Source of the DNA: Aphanothece saxicola GSE-SYN-MK-01-06B
GTDB lineage: Bacteria; Cyanobacteriota; Cyanobacteriia; PCC-6307; Cyanobiaceae
Direction of reading: 5' to 3'
DNA length: 64,000 nt
Assembly (NCBI GenBank): GCA_019359745.1
Contig: JAHHGT010000010.1
Location: 1-64,000, forward strand
Made by a program: the position numbers and the translations under genes. This document shows positions 55,832 through 64,000 of this stretch, piece by piece. How positions within the stretch are numbered: position 1 is the first letter of the stretch; every line of letters starts with the position of its first letter. The notes below the pieces were generated by a model. That model worked only from the letters and a program-made list of their open reading frames with translations, searched no databases and was not told the origin of the DNA.

Positions 55832-58753
55832 ATGGAGCGGGACAAGCCCCTGTTGCTGCTGGTGGACGGCCACTCCCTGGCCTTCCGCAGCTTCTATGCC
55901 TTCGCCAAGGGCGGTGAGGGGGGACTGGCCACGAAGGACGGGGTGCCGACCAGCGTCACCTACGGCTTCCTCAAGGCCCTGCTCGACAACTGCAAGGGGC
56001 TGGCGCCCCAGGGCGTGGTGATCGCCTTCGACACGGCCGAACCCACCTTCCGCCATGAGGCGGATGCCGCCTACAAGGCCCACCGGGAGGTGGCACCGGA
56101 GCAGTTCTTCGCCGACCTGGCCAACCTGCAGGCCATCCTCAAGGACTGCCTCGACCTGCCCCTGTCGATGGCGCCGGGCTACGAGGCCGACGACGTGCTC
56201 GGCACCCTGGCCAACCGGGCCGCGGGCGAGGGCTGGCGCGTGCGGATCCTCTCCGGCGACCGCGACCTGTTCCAGCTGGTGGACGACGCGCGCGACATCA
56301 GCGTGCTGTACATGGGTGGCGGCCCGTACGCCAAGAACAGCGGCCCGACCCAGATCCGCCGGGCCCAGGTGATCGAGAAGCTGGGGGTGCCGCCGGAGGG
56401 GGTGGTGGACCTCAAGGCCCTCACCGGCGACAGCTCCGACAACATCCCCGGGGTCAAGGGGGTGGGGCCCAAGACGGCCCTGACCCTGCTCAAGGCCCAC
56501 GGCGACCTCGACGGCATCTACGCCGCCCTTGATCAGCAGAAGGGGGCGCTGAAAACCAAGCTGGAAACGGATCGGGAGAACGCCTTCCGCTCCCGCATGC
56601 TGGCGGAGATCCTGGTGCAGATTCCCCTGCCCGAGGAGCCCCGCCTGTGCCTGGGGCGGGTGGACAGCGAGGGGCTGGGGGCGCGGCTGGCCGAGCTGGA
56701 GCTGTTCAGTCTGGTGAAGCAGACCGAGGGCTTCGCCCGGCTGTTCTCGGCGGAACCACCCGAGCCCACCGCCAAACCCGCCGCCGCCGCCCCTGCCGGC
56801 GAACCGGCGGCGCCGGAGGCCCCCGAGAGCCCCGAGGCCGAAGGCGGCCTGCCCGCCCTGCGGCCGGAGCTGGTGACCACCCCCGAGGCCCTGGCCGCCC
56901 TGGTCGAGCGGCTGCTGGCCTGCACCGATCCGGCGGCGCCGGTGGCCCTCGACACCGAGACCACCTCGCTCAATCCCTTCAAGGCGGAGCTGGTGGGGAT
57001 CGGCGTCTGCTGGGGGGAGGGGCTGGCGGATCTGGCCTACGTGCCCATCGGCCACCACAGCCCGCCGGCCGCCGATCTGCTCAGCACGCCGCCACCCGCG
57101 CCGGTGCAGCTGCCCCTGGACGCGGTGCTGCTGGCCCTGGGGCCCTGGCTGGCCAGCGCCAGCCACCCGAAGGCGCTTCAGAACGCCAAGTACGACCGCC
57201 TGATCCTGCTGCGCCATGGGCTGCCCCTGGCCGGTGTGGTGATGGACACCCTGCTGGCGGACTACCTGCGGGATGCCAACGACAAGCATGGCCTGGAGGC
57301 GATGGCGGAGCGCGAATTCGGCTTCCAGCCCACCGCCTACGGCGATCTGGTGGCCAAGGGGCAGAACTTCGCCGACGTGCCGATCGAGGCGGCGGCCCTC
57401 TATTGCGCCATGGACGTGCACCTCACCCGGCGCCTGGGGGCGCTGCTGGCGGAGCAGCTGGCGGCGATGGGGCCGGAGTTGCCGGTGCTGCTGCAACAGG
57501 TGGAGCTGCCCCTGGAGCCGGTGCTGGCCCAGATGGAGGCCACCGGCATCCGCATCGATGTGCCCTACCTCAAGGAGCTGGCCGAGGAGCTGAGCAGCAC
57601 CCTGGTGCGGCTGGAGCGGGAGGCCCAGGACGCGGCGGGGGTGGACTTCAACCTGGCCTCCCCGAAGCAACTGGGGGAACTGCTGTTCGACACCCTGGGG
57701 CTCGACCGCAAGAAGTCGCGGCGCACCAAGACCGGCTGGAGCACCGACGCGGCGGTGCTGGAGAAGCTGGAGGACGACCATGCCGTGGTGAAGCTGGTGC
57801 TGGAGCACCGCACGCTCAGCAAGCTGCTGAGCACCTATGTGGAGGCCCTACCGGCGCTGGTGGAACCGGAGACCGGGCGGGTGCACACGGATTTCAACCA
57901 GGCGGTGACCGCCACCGGGCGGCTGTCGAGCAGCAACCCCAACCTGCAGAACATCCCCATCCGCACCGAGTTCAGCCGCCGCATCCGCAAGGCCTTCCTG
58001 CCCCAGGAGGGCTGGCGGATGATCAGCGCCGACTACTCCCAGATCGAGCTGCGCATCCTCACCCACCTCTCGGGCGAACCGGTGCTGGTGCAGGCCTACA
58101 ACGAGGGCGACGACGTCCACGCCCTGACGGCCCGGCTGCTGCTGGAAACCGACACGGTGACGCCGGAGGAACGGCGGCTGGGCAAGACGATCAACTTCGG
58201 GGTGATCTACGGCATGGGGGCCCAGCGGCTGGCGAGGGAAACCGGCATGGGCCAGGCCCGGGCCAAGGAGTTCCTGAGCCTGTACAAGCAGCGCTACCCA
58301 AGGGTGTTCCTGTACCTGGAGCTGCAGGAGCGGCTGGCCCTCAGCCGCGGTTATGTGGAAACGATCCTGGGGCGGCGGCGGCCGTTCCACTTCGACCCCG
58401 GCGGCCTGGGGCGGCTGCGGGGCAAGGACCCGCTGGAGATCGACCTGGAGGTGGCCCGCCGCGGCGGGATGGAGGCCCAGCAGCTGCGGGCGGCCGCCAA
58501 TGCCCCGATCCAGGGGTCGAGTGCCGACATCATCAAGCTGGCGATGGTGAGCCTGCAGCACGCGCTCACGGCGGCGGGCCTGCCGGCGCGCCTGCTGCTG
58601 CAGGTGCACGACGAACTGGTGCTGGAGGCGGCGCCGGAGGCACTCGAGGAGGTGCGGGAGCTGACCCGGCGCACCATGGAGCAGGCGGTGCAGCTGACGG
58701 TGCCGCTGGCGGTGGACACCGGGGTCGGCCCCAACTGGATGGAGGCGAAATAG
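55832..58753 (+). CDS. polA: DNA polymerase I
   Basis: A 973-residue repair and Okazaki-processing polymerase with three domains. The 5'-3' exonuclease occupies about 1-300 (PLLLLVDGHSLAFRSFYAFA, YEADDVLGTLANRAAGEGWR, LTGDSSDNIPGVKGVGPKTA). The 3'-5' proofreading domain spans about 355-570 with intact motifs VALDTETTSLNPF, the mid aspartate in LQNAKYDRLILLRHG and YCAMDVHLTRRLG. The polymerase runs from about 590 to the end with NQAVTATGRLSSSNPNLQNI, MISADYSQIELRILTHLSGE, KTINFGVIYGMGAQRLAR and LLLQVHDELVLEA. A Pro/Ala/Glu-rich linker of about 50 residues joins the first two. ATG 55832 opens the first strand. All catalytic residues seem present. Confidence 0.97.
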   Translation: MERDKPLLLLVDGHSLAFRSFYAFAKGGEGGLATKDGVPTSVTYGFLKALLDNCKGLAPQGVVIAFDTAEPTFRHEADAAYKAHREVAPEQFFADLANLQAILKDCLDLPLSMAPGYEADDVLGTLANRAAGEGWRVRILSGDRDLFQLVDDARDISVLYMGGGPYAKNSGPTQIRRAQVIEKLGVPPEGVVDLKALTGDSSDNIPGVKGVGPKTALTLLKAHGDLDGIYAALDQQKGALKTKLETDRENAFRSRMLAEILVQIPLPEEPRLCLGRVDSEGLGARLAELELFSLVKQTEGFARLFSAEPPEPTAKPAAAAPAGEPAAPEAPESPEAEGGLPALRPELVTTPEALAALVERLLACTDPAAPVALDTETTSLNPFKAELVGIGVCWGEGLADLAYVPIGHHSPPAADLLSTPPPAPVQLPLDAVLLALGPWLASASHPKALQNAKYDRLILLRHGLPLAGVVMDTLLADYLRDANDKHGLEAMAEREFGFQPTAYGDLVAKGQNFADVPIEAAALYCAMDVHLTRRLGALLAEQLAAMGPELPVLLQQVELPLEPVLAQMEATGIRIDVPYLKELAEELSSTLVRLEREAQDAAGVDFNLASPKQLGELLFDTLGLDRKKSRRTKTGWSTDAAVLEKLEDDHAVVKLVLEHRTLSKLLSTYVEALPALVEPETGRVHTDFNQAVTATGRLSSSNPNLQNIPIRTEFSRRIRKAFLPQEGWRMISADYSQIELRILTHLSGEPVLVQAYNEGDDVHALTARLLLETDTVTPEERRLGKTINFGVIYGMGAQRLARETGMGQARAKEFLSLYKQRYPRVFLYLELQERLALSRGYVETILGRRRPFHFDPGGLGRLRGKDPLEIDLEVARRGGMEAQQLRAAANAPIQGSSADIIKLAMVSLQHALTAAGLPARLLLQVHDELVLEAAPEALEEVRELTRRTMEQAVQLTVPLAVDTGVGPNWMEAK

Positions 58754-58796
58754 CCGCGCGAAGGTAGGCTGCGCCTGAGCTTTTCCCCCGCCATCG

Positions 58797-59696
58797 ATGC
58801 CTGAACCGGTGCGGGTGCTGCTGACCGGCCGCCACGGCCAGCTGGGCCAGGCCCTGGTGGCCTCGGTGCCGGCCGGCGTGGAGCTGATTGCCACGGGCCG
58901 GGACGCGCTGGATCTGGCCGATGCGGCCGCCTGCCGCTCGGCGGTGGAGCAGCACCGACCCGACTGGGTGCTGAATGCCGGCGCCTACACGGCGGTGGAC
59001 CGGGCCGAGTCGGAACCGGCGCTGGCCGAGGCGGTGAACGCCGGCGCCCCCGGGGCCTTCGCCGAAGCCCTGGCCGGCGGCGGCGGGCGGCTGCTGCAGG
59101 TGAGCACCGATTTCGTCTTCGACGGTGAGCAGGGCCATCCCTACGCCCCGGATCAGGCCCTGGCGCCCCTGGGGGTCTACGGAGCCACCAAAGCCGAAGG
59201 CGAACGGCGGGCGGCGGCCGCCCTGCCAGAGGAGCGCCTGTGCCTGCTGCGCACCAGCTGGGTGTACGGGCCGGTGGGTGGCAATTTCTGCCTGACGATG
59301 CTGCGGCTGCACCGGGCCAAGGCCGCCGCCGGCGAAGCCCTGGGGGTGGTGGCCGACCAGGTGGGCTGCCCCACGGCCACGGCCGGGCTGGCGGCCGCCT
59401 GCTGGCGGGTGATCGAGGGAGGCATCAGCGGGCGGCACCACTGGAGCGACTGCGGCGCCGCCAGCTGGTACGACTTCGCCGTGGCGATCGGCGCCCAGGC
59501 GGCGGCGCGGGGGCTGATCGACGCCCCGGCCCGGGTGAAACCGATCACCACCGCCGACTACCCCACCCCGGCCCGGCGTCCCGCCTATTCGCTTCTGGAG
59601 ACCAGCACCACCCGCCATGCGCTGGATCTGGAGGGCCAGCACTGGCAGGCCGCCCTGGCCGAGGTGCTGGCGCAGATCCCCCTGCCCCCGGCCTGA
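58797..59696 (+). CDS. rfbD: dTDP-4-dehydrorhamnose reductase
   Basis: A 299-residue SDR enzyme for the last step of dTDP-L-rhamnose synthesis, supplying rhamnose for surface polysaccharide. The N-terminal VRVLLTGRHGQLGQALVASV is the NADPH loop. NAGAYTAVDRAESEPALAEA, VSTDFVFDGEQGHPYAPDQA, LGVYGATKAEGE (catalytic Y..K), RTSWVYGPVGGNF and ADQVGCPTAT are standard RmlD features. ATG 58797 has a leader of a few residues. It is followed 30 bases later by rfbB, so the two act in one operon, but rfbA and rfbC are not within the window. Confidence 0.94.
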   Translation: MPEPVRVLLTGRHGQLGQALVASVPAGVELIATGRDALDLADAAACRSAVEQHRPDWVLNAGAYTAVDRAESEPALAEAVNAGAPGAFAEALAGGGGRLLQVSTDFVFDGEQGHPYAPDQALAPLGVYGATKAEGERRAAAALPEERLCLLRTSWVYGPVGGNFCLTMLRLHRAKAAAGEALGVVADQVGCPTATAGLAAACWRVIEGGISGRHHWSDCGAASWYDFAVAIGAQAAARGLIDAPARVKPITTADYPTPARRPAYSLLETSTTRHALDLEGQHWQAALAEVLAQIPLPPA

Positions 59697-59726
59697 CCCC
59701 TTTCTTTGTCGTTTCGCCCCACCCCG

Positions 59727-60872
59727 ATGCTCCCCAACCACCCCCTCGACCTGCCGGTGCTGCTCGCCGGCCGTCGCCGCATCCTGGTGACGGGGGGGGC
59801 GGGTTTCATCGGCGGGGCGCTGGTGCGGCGGCTGCTGCGGGACAGCACCGTGACGGTGTTCAACCTCGACAAGATGGGCTACGCCAGCGATCTGCTGGGC
59901 GTGTACAACACCCTGGCGGAGCTGGGTGAGGCGGCCGAGCGCTCCGACGGCCCGCGTCACCGCCTGCTGCAGGTGGATCTGGCCGACGGGGAGGCGGTGG
60001 CGGCGGCGGTGCGGCAGGCCGATCCGGATCTGGTGCTGCACCTGGCGGCCGAAAGCCACGTCGACCGCTCGATCGACGATCCGGGCGCCTTCCTGGTGAG
60101 CAACGTGATGGGCACCTACAACCTGCTGCAGGCGGTGCGGAGCCACTGGGAGGGGCTGGCGCCGAAACGGCGGGAGCAGTTCCGCTTCCACCACATCAGC
60201 ACCGACGAGGTGTTCGGCTCGCTGGGGGCCACGGGCCGGTTCTCGGAAACCACCCCCTACGACCCGCGCAGTCCCTACTCGGCCAGCAAGGCGGGCAGCG
60301 ACCACCTGGTGCAGGCCTGGCACCACACCTACGGGCTGCCGGTGGTGCTGACCAACTGCAGCAACAACTACGGCCCCTGGCAGTTCCCCGAGAAGCTGAT
60401 CCCTGTGGTGATCCTCAAGGCCGCCGCCGGCGAGCCGATTCCGCTGTACGGCGATGGCGCCAATGTGCGCGACTGGCTGTACGTGGAGGACCACGTGGAG
60501 GCGCTGCTGCTGGCCGCCACCAGCGGCGAGATAGGGCGCAGCTACTGCGTCGGCGGCCATGGGGAGCGCACCAACAAGCAGGTGGTGCAGGCCATCTGCG
60601 CCCTGATGGACGAGCTGCGGCCCGCCGGCTCCCCCCACGCCGGCCTGATCACGCCGGTGGCCGACCGACCGGGCCACGACCGGCGCTACGCCATCGACCC
60701 GGAGCGGATCAGCACCGAGCTGGGCTGGCAGCCCCGCCACGACTTCAACCAGGGGCTGCGGGAAACGGTGCAGTGGTACCTGGCTCACGGCGACTGGTGC
60801 ACCAACGTGCGCAGCCGGGCCGGCTACGGCGGCGGCCGCCTGGGCCAGGCCACAGCGGGGTCAGGGCATTGA
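59727..60872 (+). CDS. rfbB: dTDP-glucose 4,6-dehydratase
   Basis: A 381-residue SDR enzyme catalysing the second step of dTDP-rhamnose synthesis. The NAD loop [60 protein letters not shown], the [20 protein letters not shown] catalytic tyrosine and lysine, and [20 protein letters not shown] are all present, and the end [16 protein letters not shown] is typical. ATG 59727 is preferred over TTG 59706. Its stop overlaps the TTG start of cysS (TTGA), so the genes are translationally coupled. Confidence 0.95.
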   Translation: MLPNHPLDLPVLLAGRRRILVTGGAGFIGGALVRRLLRDSTVTVFNLDKMGYASDLLGVYNTLAELGEAAERSDGPRHRLLQVDLADGEAVAAAVRQADPDLVLHLAAESHVDRSIDDPGAFLVSNVMGTYNLLQAVRSHWEGLAPKRREQFRFHHISTDEVFGSLGATGRFSETTPYDPRSPYSASKAGSDHLVQAWHHTYGLPVVLTNCSNNYGPWQFPEKLIPVVILKAAAGEPIPLYGDGANVRDWLYVEDHVEALLLAATSGEIGRSYCVGGHGERTNKQVVQAICALMDELRPAGSPHAGLITPVADRPGHDRRYAIDPERISTELGWQPRHDFNQGLRETVQWYLAHGDWCTNVRSRAGYGGGRLGQATAGSGH

Positions 60873-62344
60873 CCCTGCGGCTCACCAACACCCTCAGCCG
60901 CCGCTGCGAGACCTTCGAGCCGCAGGTGCCCGGGCAGGTGTCGATCTACTGCTGCGGCGTCACGGTCTACGACCTGTGCCACCTGGGCCATGCCCGCAGC
61001 TACATCGTCTGGGACGTGCTGCGGCGCTATCTGCTGTGGAGCGGCTATGCCGTCACCTTCGTGCAGAACTTCACCGACATCGACGACAAGATCCTCAAGC
61101 GGGCCGAGGAGGAAGGCAGCTCGATGGCCGTGGTGAGCGAGCGCAACATCGCCGCCTTCGAAGCCGACATGGCCGCCCTGCACATCCTTCCCCCCGACCG
61201 GATGCCGCGGGCCACCCGCAGCCTGGAGGCGATCCGGCAGCTGATCGGCGAACTGGAGGCCAAGGGGGCGGCCTATTCGGCCGATGGCGATGTGTACTTC
61301 GCCGTGAGGCGCCAGGCCGACTACGGCAAGCTCAGCGGCCGCACCCTGGAGGAGCAGCAGGAGGGGGCCAGCGGCCGCACCAACGAAGCGGAGGAGGCCC
61401 GCAAGCGCCATCCTTTTGATTTCGCCCTGTGGAAAGGGGCCAAACCCGGTGAACCCAGCTTCCCCTCACCCTGGGGGCCGGGCCGGCCGGGGTGGCACAT
61501 CGAATGCTCGGCGATGGTGCGCGAGGAGCTGGGCACCACGATCGACATCCACCTGGGCGGCGCCGACCTGATCTTTCCGCACCACGAGAACGAGATCGCC
61601 CAGTCGGAGGCGGCCAGCGGCAAGCCCCTGGCCCGCTACTGGCTGCACAACGGCATGGTGAACGTGGGCGGCGAGAAGATGTCCAAATCGCTGGGCAACT
61701 TCACCACGATCCGGGCGCTGCTGGAAAGCGGCGTCAGCCCGATGACGCTGCGGCTGTTCGTGCTGCAGGCCCACTACCGCAAGCCCCTGGATTTCACCGC
61801 CGAGGCCCTGGCGGCGGCCGCCACGGGCTGGAAGGGGCTGGATGCCGCCTTTGGTCTGGGCGAGCGCCACGGGGCGGCCCTGGGCTGGGGAACCGAGCCA
61901 GCGGCCGAACCCAACGAGGCGCTGATCGAAGCCCGCGGCCGCTTCGCCGCCGCCATGGACGACGACCTCAACACCTCGGCGGCCGTGGCGGTGCTGTTCG
62001 AGCTGGCCCGGCCGCTGCGGGCCCTGGCCAACCGGCTGGAGCGGGGCGACAGCGAAACCGAGGCCGCCGGCGAGGCGGCGGCGCTGGAACCCCGCTGGCA
62101 GCTGCTGAACGAACTGGCCGGGGTGCTGGGGCTGGCGGCGGAGACGGCCACCGAGCCCGCGGCGGAAGCGGCGGACGGGGCGGCGATCCAGGAACGGATC
62201 GAGGCGCGCCGGGCCGCCAAGGCCGCGAAGGATTTCGCCACCGCCGACCGCCTTCGGGCCGAGCTGGCCGCCGAGGGCATCGAGCTGATCGACCGGCCGG
62301 GCGGTGTGACCGATTGGGTGCGCACTAATCTGCGCATCAACTGA
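60869..62344 (+). CDS. cysS: Cysteinyl-tRNA synthetase
   Basis: A 491-residue class I synthetase. It shows the zinc ligand and HIGH motif in [20 protein letters not shown], then the distal zinc residues [14 protein letters not shown] and [19 protein letters not shown] as [20 protein letters not shown], and the DALR-type C-terminal helix bundle with [20 protein letters not shown] and [12 protein letters not shown] use TTG at 60869 as start; it overlaps the rfbB stop and gives the standard N-terminus [17 protein letters not shown]. Length and motifs are complete. Confidence 0.95.
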   Translation: MTLRLTNTLSRRCETFEPQVPGQVSIYCCGVTVYDLCHLGHARSYIVWDVLRRYLLWSGYAVTFVQNFTDIDDKILKRAEEEGSSMAVVSERNIAAFEADMAALHILPPDRMPRATRSLEAIRQLIGELEAKGAAYSADGDVYFAVRRQADYGKLSGRTLEEQQEGASGRTNEAEEARKRHPFDFALWKGAKPGEPSFPSPWGPGRPGWHIECSAMVREELGTTIDIHLGGADLIFPHHENEIAQSEAASGKPLARYWLHNGMVNVGGEKMSKSLGNFTTIRALLESGVSPMTLRLFVLQAHYRKPLDFTAEALAAAATGWKGLDAAFGLGERHGAALGWGTEPAAEPNEALIEARGRFAAAMDDDLNTSAAVAVLFELARPLRALANRLERGDSETEAAGEAAALEPRWQLLNELAGVLGLAAETATEPAAEAADGAAIQERIEARRAAKAAKDFATADRLRAELAAEGIELIDRPGGVTDWVRTNLRIN

Positions 62345-62472
62345 GGCGGCGCCCATGCGCACCACCATGGAGCAGGGGCTTGATGGAGAACCCCCAGCCC
62401 AGCGCCCGCCACGATCGGCTGCCACGCTGCCCCGAATGGACGGGCCCTTGCCCATTCCAGAGGAACAGCTGA

Positions 62473-62800
62473 GCAATTCAGGGCTGTTCAGCCTGATGGC
62501 ACCATGACCAGCCAGCAGCAGGCCACGCGCACCACACCCAGGCCATTCACTACTGGGAATCCGAGGCTTGTACGCGCTCGTCTGCGACCTTCAGCTGCCT
62601 TCGAAGCACTGCACCGATGCCTACCTGGCAGCCCTGGCGATGTCGAACGGCTGGCGGTTGGCTGTCCCTTTCGTGAGTCACCACTCCACCCGCTCAGGAC
62701 AACGACTGCAACCCACGAAAATGGATGAAACCCTGTACCAGGTCACCGCTGGATTTCACCAGCGAAGCCCCGGCGACATCACCGACTGGGTGCGGAGCTG
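62473..62800 (+). pseudogene. Frameshifted PIN-domain (VapC-type) toxin remnant
   Basis: Between cysS and the HEPN/MNT pair, translated fragments in different frames look like a VapC ribonuclease: GLFSLMAP, then in another frame GHAHHTQAIHYWESEA (the PIN-domain helix after the first acidic strand), then in a third LPSKHCTDAYLAALAMSNGW (the conserved TDAYLAALA acidic motif) followed by RLAVPF. Frame changes and stops break the chain, and the first catalytic aspartate and middle region are not seen. Upstream, ATG at 62355 opens a 50-codon frame beginning MRTTM, like the start of some antitoxins, but it degenerates. A decayed toxin-antitoxin locus is the best reading. Confidence 0.5.
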
Positions 62801-63043
62801 ATGGACCTGATGGGCGAGCAGGACATCCGCTGGCAGCAGAGATTCTCGAATTACTTCAGGGCACTGGAGCCATTGCTCGGTTCACGGGATACGTTGAAGA
62901 AAGTGTTCCGTCTGGGCCTGATCCAGGACGGCGAAGCCTGGATGCTGATGATTCAGGACCGCAATCTCACCAGCCACACCTACAACCGCTCCACAGGGTT
63001 GCGGGCTTCTCTGGAAACGATGCTGCCGAAGTCGCCGCCATGA
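62801..63043 (+). CDS. Truncated HEPN-domain protein (HI0074/HepT-like)
   Basis: An 80-residue protein resembling HEPN nucleotidyltransferase partners of about 135-145 residues, with an internal gap. It begins GEQDIRWQQRFSNYFRALEP (helix 1), jumps directly to LLGSRDTLKKVFRLGLIQDG and EAWMLMIQDRNLTSHTYNRS, the last containing the HEPN ribonuclease motif R-x4-H (RNLTSH), and ends early. About 45 residues normally found after helix 1 are absent, as is the final helix. The frame is open throughout. ATG 62801 is the start, and the stop overlaps the MNT gene's ATG (ATGA). Whether a shortened HEPN unit can fold or be toxic is doubtful; it may be an inactivated toxin kept with its antitoxin. Confidence 0.7.
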   Translation: MDLMGEQDIRWQQRFSNYFRALEPLLGSRDTLKKVFRLGLIQDGEAWMLMIQDRNLTSHTYNRSTGLRASLETMLPKSPP

Positions 63044-63375
63044 GCGCAGAGCCCGCCACCACACCGATGGGATCGATCCCCGGCATCCCTGAGCGGACCC
63101 AGCAGCGGCTGCAGCAGGTGTTCGATACCCAGGACCACCTGGAGGCCGTGTGGCTGTTCGGCTCCCGGGCGATGGGACGCCACCGGGAGGGATCGGACAT
63201 CGACCTCTGTCTGGAGGGTCCGGAGCTCAGCCATCGCGACCGGCTGCTGCTGATGGCGGCGATCGATGAGCTGCTGCTGCCCTGGCAGGTGGATGTGGCC
63301 TTGCGCCGGGAGATTTCGGCTGATCTGGAGGCCCATCTGCAGCGTGTCGGCCGTTGCCTCTGGAAGCGGGGCTGA
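63040..63375 (+). CDS. MNT-type minimal nucleotidyltransferase
   Basis: A 111-residue protein with the minimal nucleotidyltransferase fold used by MntA antitoxins, which modify HEPN toxins by adding AMP. The signature GS-x10-D-x-D is intact: WLFGSRAMGRHREGSDIDLC, and the third acidic residue is in PWQVDVALRR. The leader MSAEPATTPMGSIPGIPERT precedes the domain. ATG 63040 overlaps the HEPN stop by 4 bases. The catalytic set is complete although its partner is internally deleted. Next is a glycosyltransferase 4 bases downstream. Confidence 0.85.
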   Translation: MSAEPATTPMGSIPGIPERTQQRLQQVFDTQDHLEAVWLFGSRAMGRHREGSDIDLCLEGPELSHRDRLLLMAAIDELLLPWQVDVALRREISADLEAHLQRVGRCLWKRG

Positions 63376-63379
63376 GGCG

Positions 63380-64000
63380 ATGGCGACCGTCTCGGTGGTG
63401 ATCCAGTTCTTCGAGGACTTCGACTTCATCGAGCGGGTGGTGGAGCGGCTTGCCTGGGTGGACGAGATCGTCGTCAACGACGGGCCGTTCACCTACACGC
63501 GGGAGCTGCTGGAGCCCCTGGTGGGGCGGGATCTGGATCAGCCCTCACAGCGGGCGGCCAGCCTGTTCGCCCTGCTCGCCCGGCGGCTGGGGGTGCCGAT
63601 CCACTACCACCACGGCGTGTTCGCAGGCGAGCGGGAGAAGCGGATCCACGGCTACGGGCTGGCGACCGGCGATGTGGTGCTGTCGGTGGATGCCGATGAG
63701 CTGCTGCTGCTGGATCGGGACGCGGTGGAGCACTTCTGGGCCAGCGCGGCGCTGGTGGCCAGCTTTGATTGCGTCAATTTCACCTACTTGAACCTGGTGT
63801 GCGGCAAGGCGGGCAGCCCGCTGGTGGCCCGCAAACCGTTCGCCTTCAAGCGAGCGGCGATCACGGCCAAGCACCACCTGGATTACCTGTGGCTGGTGGG
63901 GGTGGAGCAGGCGGCGGTGGCCTCCGGCGACTTCCTGCCGGAGGCCCTCTGCGGCGGCGCCCACCTCACCACGGTGCGCAGCGCCTACGGGGCCAGCATC
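63380..64000 (+). CDS. Glycosyltransferase-like protein, 5' part
   Basis: The first 207 residues of a protein continuing past the window. It starts ATVSVVIQFFEDFDFIERVV, a GT2-like N-terminal strand, followed by WVDEIVVNDGPFTYTRELLE, a stretch YHHGVFAGEREKRIHGYGLA and the metal/nucleotide motif VVLSVDADELLLLDRDAVEH (DADE), then FDCVNFTYLNLVCGKAG and GDFLPEALCGGAHLTTVRSA. The overall layout is of family 2-type transferases of the cyanobacterial surface-glycan group. ATG 63380 opens 4 bases after the MNT stop. The sugar donor is unknown. Confidence 0.8.
   Translation, partial: MATVSVVIQFFEDFDFIERVVERLAWVDEIVVNDGPFTYTRELLEPLVGRDLDQPSQRAASLFALLARRLGVPIHYHHGVFAGEREKRIHGYGLATGDVVLSVDADELLLLDRDAVEHFWASAALVASFDCVNFTYLNLVCGKAGSPLVARKPFAFKRAAITAKHHLDYLWLVGVEQAAVASGDFLPEALCGGAHLTTVRSAYGASI

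Noticed and set aside
58566-60788. 740-codon minus-strand frame
   Set aside because: Antisense to polA end, rfbD and rfbB, whose coding evidence is strong.

Overview
The window reads as the chromosome of a picocyanobacterium of the Cyanobium/Synechococcus group. It is very G+C-rich and gene-dense, with short spacers and many ATGA/GTGA overlaps. It carries C5-pathway hemL, a type II NADH dehydrogenase, a Nat/Liv-type amino-acid ABC transporter, an NtcA-like promoter, cyanobacterial VPGPLP..SRRL C-terminal sorting tails, and the housekeeping genes rplS, trnW, trnD, gltX, polA and cysS. No rRNA, IS element, prophage or CRISPR array was seen. The assignment rests on protein character, not on a database search.

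Layout. Bases 1-7100 form a sulfur-uptake neighbourhood: the end of cysA, a Crp-family regulator and an Rrf2 regulator, two tandem sulfate-binding proteins behind an NtcA/Crp-type promoter, a class II glutamine amidotransferase, and a ChrA (SrpC-like) transporter. 7100-9500 holds a GT25 glycosyltransferase divergent from a polysaccharide pyruvyl transferase. 9500-13600 holds glcD and, upstream on the same strand, a five-gene operon of exported proteins: two spore-coat-U-like subunits, two very short PapD-like chaperones and a SHOCT-like tailed protein. 13900-19900 is one run: hemL followed by a complete five-gene Nat/Liv amino-acid transporter. Next come a Kv-type channel with a zinc-ribbon tail, a small membrane protein and a DnaQ-like exonuclease. 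22500-24100 is a decaying zinc-uptake operon: znuA is intact, znuC is reduced to 12 codons and znuB has lost several internal segments. 24200-33000 carries ndb, a second K+ channel, an HdeD-like protein, gamma-glutamyltransferase and 5-oxoprolinase.

33400-46100 is a secretion-related island with visibly lower G+C. It holds one 3727-residue protein (about 18 PPC-like repeats, Calx-beta repeats, five FG-GAP-like repeats, an RTX end) followed by two small exported proteins with PEP-CTERM-like tails. 46000-62350 is mostly core: YajQ, MAPEG, SPFH/NfeD, a SLOG-like protein, a DRTGG-type protein, an SDR, map, rplS, trnW, trnD, gltX, polA, rfbD-rfbB-cysS. 62350-64000 is accessory: a frameshifted PIN-toxin remnant, an internally deleted HEPN protein overlapping an intact MNT nucleotidyltransferase, and the start of a glycosyltransferase.

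The most unusual items are the usherless coat-U/single-domain-chaperone operon, the giant repeat protein with a 603-bp perfect internal duplication, the stepwise in-frame erosion of znuCB, and the HEPN/MNT pair with a shortened HEPN partner.
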